Below are positions 15,229-18,830 of a stretch of DNA of 18,830 nucleotides, in pieces (the stretch's first letter is position 1; each line of letters begins with the position of its first letter). Origin of the DNA: Geobacter sp. UBA6151 (GTDB taxonomy: Bacteria > Desulfobacterota > Desulfuromonadia > Geobacterales > Pseudopelobacteraceae); the NCBI GenBank assembly GCA_002423105.1, contig DIUT01000020.1, positions 1 through 18,830 on the forward strand, written 5' to 3'. The translations under genes were made by a program, and so were the position numbers. The notes beneath the pieces are model-generated. The model had not been told where the DNA came from. It did not search any database and worked only from the letters and a program-made list of their open reading frames with translations.

Positions 15229-15372
15229 ATGATTGAGACAGAGTTCAACTACCATGGAATTTCATACGACGAACGAATGGCAATCTTTCAGCTTTTCCAT
15301 GATGATGAGGACCTGGAAACTGAAGTGGCGCACTGTTTTTTTGGAGCGGTAACTGAAGGATGCCTGCAATGA
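15229..15372 (+). CDS. Small 47-aa hypothetical protein
   Basis: A 47-aa acidic protein, MIETEFNYHGISYDERMAIF and onward, ending in GAVTEGCLQ. Its TGA (15370-15372) overlaps the ATG of the next ORF at 15369 in an ATGA junction, which suggests a two-gene unit. A GTG at 15217 in the same frame, preceded by AGGTG, is an alternative start (51 aa). I do not recognise it. The composition looks protein-like rather than random, with alternating acidic and aromatic residues and no rare runs. Confidence 0.5.
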   Translation: MIETEFNYHGISYDERMAIFQLFHDDEDLETEVAHCFFGAVTEGCLQ

Positions 15373-15629
15373 GCTTTTCTGTACGAAGTACCAACCTTTC
15401 TCCACTTGAGCTGCAGTATGCCGAGCTGAAAAAACAGTCTGATATTGACCAAAGCAACAACCAGACCCCCAAGGAGTCAAAAGAACAGAAGGCCAGAAGA
15501 ATCAGCGATGATGTTACGCTCTCTTCAGCGCTGGTAGAGGCTGACGAGTCAATCAAGAGTAAACCGTCGCAACCGGTTACCCCTGATGAGATGCAGGCCC
15601 TGAGAAACCGGCTTTCTCTCTATGTGTAG
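15369..15629 (+). CDS. Small 86-aa hypothetical protein
   Basis: An 86-aa hydrophilic protein, probably largely disordered, with a Gln/Lys/Ser-rich centre (DIDQSNNQTPKESKEQKARR). It has a structured-looking end, PVTPDEMQALRNRLSLYV. No signal peptide or membrane segment. I chose the ATG at 15369 because AAGGA (15356-15360) sits 8 nt upstream and it couples to the preceding 47-aa ORF by ATGA; an ATG at 15360 is also in frame. The function is unknown. Confidence 0.6.
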   Translation: MSFSVRSTNLSPLELQYAELKKQSDIDQSNNQTPKESKEQKARRISDDVTLSSALVEADESIKSKPSQPVTPDEMQALRNRLSLYV

Positions 15630-15667
15630 GCGCTAAGAACCGTTTGATGAACACCATCTGTTTGGGT

Positions 15668-15763
15668 TCACTCGTTGAAACACAGCTCAAATACTTTAGC
15701 CGGGTCTGCAAATACGACCGCCTTGGGATCAAACTGCTCAGGGTCAAAGGGACCATCTTTCAT
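15668..15763 (-). CDS. Small 31-aa ORF with a consensus Shine-Dalgarno
   Basis: A 31-aa frame starting MKDGPFDPEQFDPKAVVFAD and ending in TGA at 15668. It is preceded by a full AGGAGGT (15771-15777) with 7-nt spacing, the best ribosome binding site in the window. The peptide is acidic with repeated FDP/FADP words. It lies downstream of pfk on the same strand and may share its message. An opposing 80-aa frame on the + strand has no such signal. I do not recognise the peptide. Confidence 0.45.
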   Translation of the reverse strand: MKDGPFDPEQFDPKAVVFADPAKVFELCFNE

Positions 15764-15767
15764 GCCA

Positions 15768-15789
15768 ACTACCTCCTGTTTTCGGTAGT
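15768..15789 (-). promoter_or_regulatory. Hairpin that can cover the Shine-Dalgarno of the 31-aa ORF
   Basis: On the minus strand ACTACC (15784-15789) pairs with GGTAGT (15768-15773) across a 10-nt loop. The 3' arm contains the last two G of the AGGAGG, so folding would partly hide the ribosome site. This hints at translational control, but a 6-bp stem is weak evidence. Confidence 0.25.
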
Positions 15790-15834
15790 AGCTGCAATCT
15801 GCTTATATTTTCTGGTGAACATTCGCTCCTGCCG

Positions 15835-16947
15835 TCAATCTCCAAAGCAGGTGTGTACGCTGCGGGCACTCTCAATCCAGTCATGATCCAACGGCACTGT
15901 CTTACGTTTACCGACGACATCCTTGAGCGCTACCGGCTCGATGCCATCACCCCGTGCAGCCACCATAACGCCGAATTCGCCTTTATTGATCAGGTCGGCA
16001 CAGGCCGTTCCCAGTCGCGTGGCCAACAGGCGATCTCCCGCCGAAGGTGTCCCACCGCGCTGCAGGTAACCAAGAATGGTGAGACGTGATTCCAGACCGG
16101 TGAGCCCTTCCAGCTGTTGGGCCAGATGCAGGCTGTTGCCCGGTTTGCTCACCGCCACCCTTTCCTGGGCCTGCAGTTTCGGCGCTTTCTTCTTTTTGTC
16201 CACCTTGTTCTTGCCCTCTTCAGCCAGATTGGCGGCGACCTGTCGGGAAATGGCCCCCTCAGCCATGGCAACGATACTGAAACCCTGTCCGTTGTGGCTG
16301 CGACGCATGATAGCCGCGGCCACTTTCTCCACATCGTAGGGTATTTCCGGAATCAGAATGACATCGGCACCGCCGGCAATGCCAGCACCCAGAGCCAGCC
16401 AGCCGGCCTTGTTCCCCATCAACTCCAGAACAAGGATGCGATGATGGCTATGGGCCGTACTGTGCAGCCGATCAATCGCCTCTGTGGCAATGCCGAGAGC
16501 GGTATCAAAGCCAAAGGAGACATCGGTCAAGGGCACATCATTGTCGATGGTCTTGGGGAGTGTGATCACGTTCAGTCCCTGTTTCATCAGGTGATAGGCG
16601 TTCTTTTGCGTCCCGCCACCTCCCAGGCAGACCAGTGCATCCAGATGGTGCTTGCGGTAATTGTCCACAATGACATCGGTCATATCCCGAAGCTTACCGG
16701 CAACAGGCATGGCATAGGGTTTGTCGCGGCTCGTGCCGAGAATAGTTCCTCCCAAGGTGAGAATACCTGAGAGTGCCGCTGAATCAAGCAGTTGGGTCCG
16801 GTTTTCCATCATGCCGCGAAAACCGTCGCGAAACCCGATCACCTTCATGCCATATTGCCCCAGAAGTGCCTTGCCCACCCCCCGGATAGCCGCATTAAGT
16901 CCCGGGCTGTCACCACCGGATGTCAGGATGCCGATCATTTTGCTCAT
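15835..16947 (-). CDS. pfkA: 6-phosphofructokinase
   Basis: A 370-aa cytosolic enzyme phosphorylating fructose 6-phosphate in glycolysis. It has the N-terminal LTSGGDSPGLNAAIRG (8-23), the catalytic PKTIDND (131-137, Asp135) and GFDTALGIATEAIDRLHSTA. It also has MGNKAGWLALGAG (MGR-equivalent loop), the MAEGA strand and LGYLQRGGTPSAGDRL. The nucleotide loop reads GGGGT (109-113), with Gly111 in place of E. coli Asp103 and Gly112 equal to Gly104; Lys132 stands where ATP enzymes have Gly124. Gly104 predicts ATP use, while Lys124 is a pyrophosphate-enzyme trait. A Lys-rich insert (KNKVDKKKKAPKLQ) is longer than in E. coli PfkA (320 aa). The start has AAAGGA 9 nt upstream. Confidence 0.92.
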   Translation of the reverse strand: MSKMIGILTSGGDSPGLNAAIRGVGKALLGQYGMKVIGFRDGFRGMMENRTQLLDSAALSGILTLGGTILGTSRDKPYAMPVAGKLRDMTDVIVDNYRKHHLDALVCLGGGGTQKNAYHLMKQGLNVITLPKTIDNDVPLTDVSFGFDTALGIATEAIDRLHSTAHSHHRILVLELMGNKAGWLALGAGIAGGADVILIPEIPYDVEKVAAAIMRRSHNGQGFSIVAMAEGAISRQVAANLAEEGKNKVDKKKKAPKLQAQERVAVSKPGNSLHLAQQLEGLTGLESRLTILGYLQRGGTPSAGDRLLATRLGTACADLINKGEFGVMVAARGDGIEPVALKDVVGKRKTVPLDHDWIESARSVHTCFGD

Positions 16948-17004
16948 GGCTGGAAGTCCTTTCCGTTAACCTTGGTCTTACAAAGCAGATTTCAGTTTTC
17001 CGGG

Positions 17005-17035
17005 AAAACAAAAAGGGAATCCCTGGGGATTCCCT
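17005..17035 (-). terminator. Rho-independent terminator of the interrupted tRNA-Gly gene
   Basis: On the minus strand a perfect 9-bp stem (AGGGAATCC with GGATTCCCT, bases 17014-17022 and 17027-17035, 4-nt loop) is followed at once by a T-rich tail (TTTTTGTTTT). It lies just downstream of the tRNA-Gly 3' remnant, 58 nt before the pfk start, so it is the original terminator of that tRNA gene. Confidence 0.85.
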
Positions 17036-17036
17036 G

Positions 17037-17181
17037 TAGTTAGCTTGGAGCGGGAAACGGGATTCGAAAATCACCAGTGTTTTCAGGTGTTTAAATAGAC
17101 CATAAATACATCAAATAGTTAGCTTGTATTTCGTCGGTAGTTAGTCCAGCTAAGTCCAATCTATTTCAACCAGTTTCAACC
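17037..17181. repeat. Cluster of short direct repeats at the attachment site
   Basis: TAGTTAGCTTG occurs at 17037-17047 and 17116-17126, and its first seven bases recur at 17138-17144. TTTCAACC occurs at 17164-17171 and 17174-17181, a 10-nt period. Clustered short direct repeats beside a tRNA attachment core resemble integrase arm-type or excisionase sites. No gene lies in 17069-17220. Confidence 0.4.
17046..17068 (-). other. 3' remnant of a tRNA-Gly gene: attachment-site end of an integrated element
   Basis: On the minus strand these 23 nt read as the T loop TTCGAAT, 3' T-stem strand CCCGT, acceptor strand TTCCCGC, discriminator T and CCA. The acceptor half plus U73 match tRNA-Gly(GCC), whose 5' strand is GCGGGAA. 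The expected 5' T-stem strand (ACGGG) is absent: the match stops at 17068 and the sequence beyond is unrelated. This is the usual footprint of a tRNA-targeting integrase: a 3' tRNA copy at one end of an element, with the intact tRNA restored at the other end, here beyond base 18830. No integrase is visible in the window. Confidence 0.75.
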
Positions 17182-17220
17182 TGATAAGGGTCATCGTGGG
17201 GGCAGCAACCAGCGGCACGA

Positions 17221-17400
17221 TCAGACAGAAATCTCTTCCGGCTTGATCCATACCATTTGCCCGTCTTTCATGGCAACAATCGGATTACCCGCCTGCTTAT
17301 GCTTCAAAACAGCTTCTTTAACTGCTTGCTTCACTGCCTCGTCAATCAGCGTACCTTCGGCAATAATTTTGCCGATATCCTTCTTAACTGCATTAGCCAT
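17221..17400 (-). CDS. Small protein paired with the zeta-like toxin, candidate antitoxin
   Basis: A 59-aa protein beginning MANAVKKDIGKIIAEG, with a helical, Ala/Lys/Glu-rich middle (LIDEAVKQAVKEAVLKHKQA) and an end with VAMKDGQMVWIKPEE. An upstream ATG at 17436 is in frame, but the start at 17400 has GAGG about 9 nt upstream and gives the usual 8-nt overlap with the kinase gene. It is not recognisably an epsilon antitoxin. Overlap with a zeta-type kinase suggests a toxin-antitoxin or regulatory pair with toxin-first order. The function is inferred from context only. Confidence 0.65.
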   Translation of the reverse strand: MANAVKKDIGKIIAEGTLIDEAVKQAVKEAVLKHKQAGNPIVAMKDGQMVWIKPEEISV

Positions 17401-17971
17401 GATATTTCCTCTTGAATGCTTCCCATAAAGGCCCATCTATTCCGCGTTCAATAGTATCGTTTTCACCAGAAGAGATCAAGCGGGGTTCTCCTGGGCGTGA
17501 ATTGTCATAAATACGCCAAGTGTCCGCAATTGGCCGGTACAATTTAAAGAAATTCTTCGGCCCTGCGTGATACCGTCTGCGTATAGTGTCCTCCGGGACA
17601 TTATGTCCACCCACGCGAACACGCTCGGCAACACGGGCAATGGCAAACTCCGGGGATGGCAACCAAAGATAGAAAAGATGAAAAGAATAGCCTTCCGCTT
17701 TCAGCCCCTGTAACCAGTGGGCAAATGTCTTGCTTGCCAGAGTTGTTTCAAAAGCAAAGTTTTCCTTGTCATCAGCCAACTGCTGAAGACGCTCCAGCAT
17801 GACCCTACCTGCATGAAAAGCGGCTTTCTCTGGATTAAACGCAGAAAGCCCTTGGGCGATTGTGTCGGCATTGACAAACTCAGTTACACCAAGTGCACCA
17901 TTTAGGATCGCTGGCGCTGTGGTGGATTTTCCGGCACCATTCGGCCCGGCTATGATGATTACGTGGGACAT
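17393..17971 (-). CDS. Zeta toxin-like P-loop kinase
   Basis: A 192-aa P-loop protein of the zeta toxin/AAA_33 type. Walker A is GPNGAGKST (9-17). FVNADTIAQGLSAFNPE follows, with Asp36 at the position of the zeta catalytic Asp. FAFETTLASKTF (72-83) and ERVRVGGHNVPEDTIRRRY (117-135) carry the Arg residues expected to hold ATP. Zeta toxins phosphorylate UDP-N-acetylglucosamine and block wall synthesis; related chromosomal proteins may have other substrates, so the substrate is uncertain. The gene lies just inside the tRNA-Gly attachment end and overlaps its small partner by 8 nt. The Shine-Dalgarno is weak. Confidence 0.85.
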   Translation of the reverse strand: MSHVIIIAGPNGAGKSTTAPAILNGALGVTEFVNADTIAQGLSAFNPEKAAFHAGRVMLERLQQLADDKENFAFETTLASKTFAHWLQGLKAEGYSFHLFYLWLPSPEFAIARVAERVRVGGHNVPEDTIRRRYHAGPKNFFKLYRPIADTWRIYDNSRPGEPRLISSGENDTIERGIDGPLWEAFKRKYHG

Positions 17972-18001
17972 GTTTGTATGCTTTCAGCTGATTAAATTTC
18001 C

Positions 18002-18061
18002 ATCTAACGGCAGAGGGATTCACTCGCCGGTTTCAGGGCGGGTGCTATCGTTTTGTTGGGC
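18002..18061 (+). other. Hairpin with attC-like ends (weak)
   Basis: CACTCGCC (18021-18028) pairs with GGCGGGTG (18037-18044), 8 bp with one G-U and an 8-nt loop. It is flanked by ATCTAAC (18002-18008) and GTTGGGC (18055-18061), which fit the integron attC consensus RYYYAAC and GTTRRRY 60 nt apart. The outer boxes pair only imperfectly and there is a single site, so this may be coincidence. It fills most of the gap between the zeta-like and GmrSD-like genes. Confidence 0.2.
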
Positions 18062-18106
18062 ATCTGGGCATTTTGTCCACATAAAATGGGAAAGAAGGAC
18101 TTGTGC

Positions 18107-18830
18107 TCACTTTGCCCCTGCCGATTCTATTTCCGGCGCAGAAAAATTAGTAAGACTCCAAATTCTCTTACAGATGCGTGTGACAAGCTTCTCTCTTTCT
18201 TCTATATTCTCTGAATCAAATTTTTCATGGGGTGTAAATCCTAATCTACGAACAATAGGTGAGTTTAAAAAATTAGGATTTTTATCATAAAACTGAGGAT
18301 GAAGGGTCTGGGCAAAGGTATTTTCCTTAATATAATGCTTCAATTTTTGATCGTAAGGAGCATCGCTAAAGGATTGGTTTGTCCCTTGTGGTAGAAGAAG
18401 TAATGCACCGATGGAATTTCTCCAAAATTGGAAATCACTTTCTTGTTCAAATTGATCTTTATGTTTAATATATTTATCTGCCCAAATATGTTCAATTTCA
18501 AATTGCTTACCATTGGGACATTGATATAAAGCGTATGGGATATCTTTACCTACCAAGCTGTCAACATAACTACAAATTCTAGAAAGAAGATGTTTGACAA
18601 ATTTTCTATTTTGTCCGTTCATTGCAAATTGGCTGACTTTGTCCCAATCCTCAGTCATATTTTTCATTTCATCACAAACATTAATGCGTAGTTCTCTAAG
18701 GCTCTTGTTTCTCAGCAATTTTACAACATTAAACATCGAATATTTAATTGAAGTTTGGCCAAACTTTCGATTGTTGATTGACCTTCGTACAGTAAATGTT
18801 TCTATCAGGCCGTTGAATTTCACCCTTATT
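18107..18830 (-). CDS. GmrSD/DUF262-type protein with C-terminal DUF1524/HNH domain (5' end beyond window)
   Basis: The C-terminal 241 codons of a larger gene; the frame stays open to the window edge, so the GTG at 18823 should not be taken as the start. IETFTVRRSIN near the edge is the RR motif at the end of the DUF262 region. FEIEHIWADKY then gives the His of the DUF1524/HNH nuclease. NSIGALLLLPQGTNQSFSDAPYDQKLKHY is the usual follow-on of that domain. Such proteins act in GmrSD-like type IV restriction of modified DNA and in other phage defence; the specific target is unknown. It is clearly AT-rich compared with the core genes, consistent with transfer as part of the tRNA-Gly element. Confidence 0.75.
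   Translation of the reverse strand, partial: IRVKFNGLIETFTVRRSINNRKFGQTSIKYSMFNVVKLLRNKSLRELRINVCDEMKNMTEDWDKVSQFAMNGQNRKFVKHLLSRICSYVDSLVGKDIPYALYQCPNGKQFEIEHIWADKYIKHKDQFEQESDFQFWRNSIGALLLLPQGTNQSFSDAPYDQKLKHYIKENTFAQTLHPQFYDKNPNFLNSPIVRRLGFTPHEKFDSENIEEREKLVTRICKRIWSLTNFSAPEIESAGAK

Noticed and set aside
15644..15886. 80-aa + strand frame with a hydrophobic stretch
   Set aside because: No ribosome site, it overlaps the 3' end of pfk and opposes the ORF with the consensus Shine-Dalgarno.
1..18830. CRISPR array
   Set aside because: No regularly spaced repeat of 20-40 bases was seen on reading through; only short direct repeats occur.

Overview
The window reads as a Gram-negative chromosomal segment, most likely from a Geobacter/Trichlorobacter-type member of the Desulfuromonadales. 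The pointers are a DUF309 protein, a DCC-family thiol oxidoreductase, a secreted alpha-2-macroglobulin with an intact CxEQ thioester motif, a VanW-domain protein and a GGGGT-type phosphofructokinase. This taxonomic call is an inference from recalled protein style, not from a search.

Layout. (1) 60-4080 is an accessory, visibly AT-richer stretch on the + strand: a DUF2806 protein, a small overlapping ORF, a non-coding stretch that can close a 13-bp long-range stem, then two adjacent toxin-antitoxin operons, mqsRA (type II) and abiEi-abiEii (type IV). Each has a palindromic operator at its 5' end. (2) 4109-13483 is a GC-rich minus-strand block. It reads VanW-domain protein > AMMECR1-like secreted protein > alpha-2-macroglobulin (one tight operon, all exported), a 97-nt gap with a strong hairpin, then a CbbQ/MoxR-like AAA+ ATPase > a 655-aa TraB/DUF5682-like protein (3-nt gap). 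(3) 13654-15834 holds small genes: a tetra-cysteine exported protein with its own terminator, DUF309, the DCC oxidoreductase, and four short ORFs with coupled starts or strong Shine-Dalgarno sites. (4) 15835-16947 is 6-phosphofructokinase. (5) 17005-18830 begins with a rho-independent terminator followed by only the 3' end (23 nt) of a tRNA-Gly gene. This is the signature of an attachment-site remnant. Beyond it lie a zeta-toxin-like kinase with an overlapping small partner and the 3' part of an AT-rich GmrSD/DUF262-like gene cut by the window edge.

How the genes work together. The window has three predicted toxin-antitoxin modules (MqsRA, AbiE, zeta-like pair) and one predicted restriction-type nuclease, spread over two accessory stretches that flank a core-like block. 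The VanW/AMMECR1-like/A2M operon looks like an envelope protection or peptidoglycan-related unit, with A2M not next to its usual PBP1C partner. The AAA+/TraB-like pair has no von Willebrand A partner, unlike typical MoxR systems. These two minus-strand units are the best candidates for an undescribed system. The clearest structural finding is the tRNA-Gly remnant marking one end of an integrated element.
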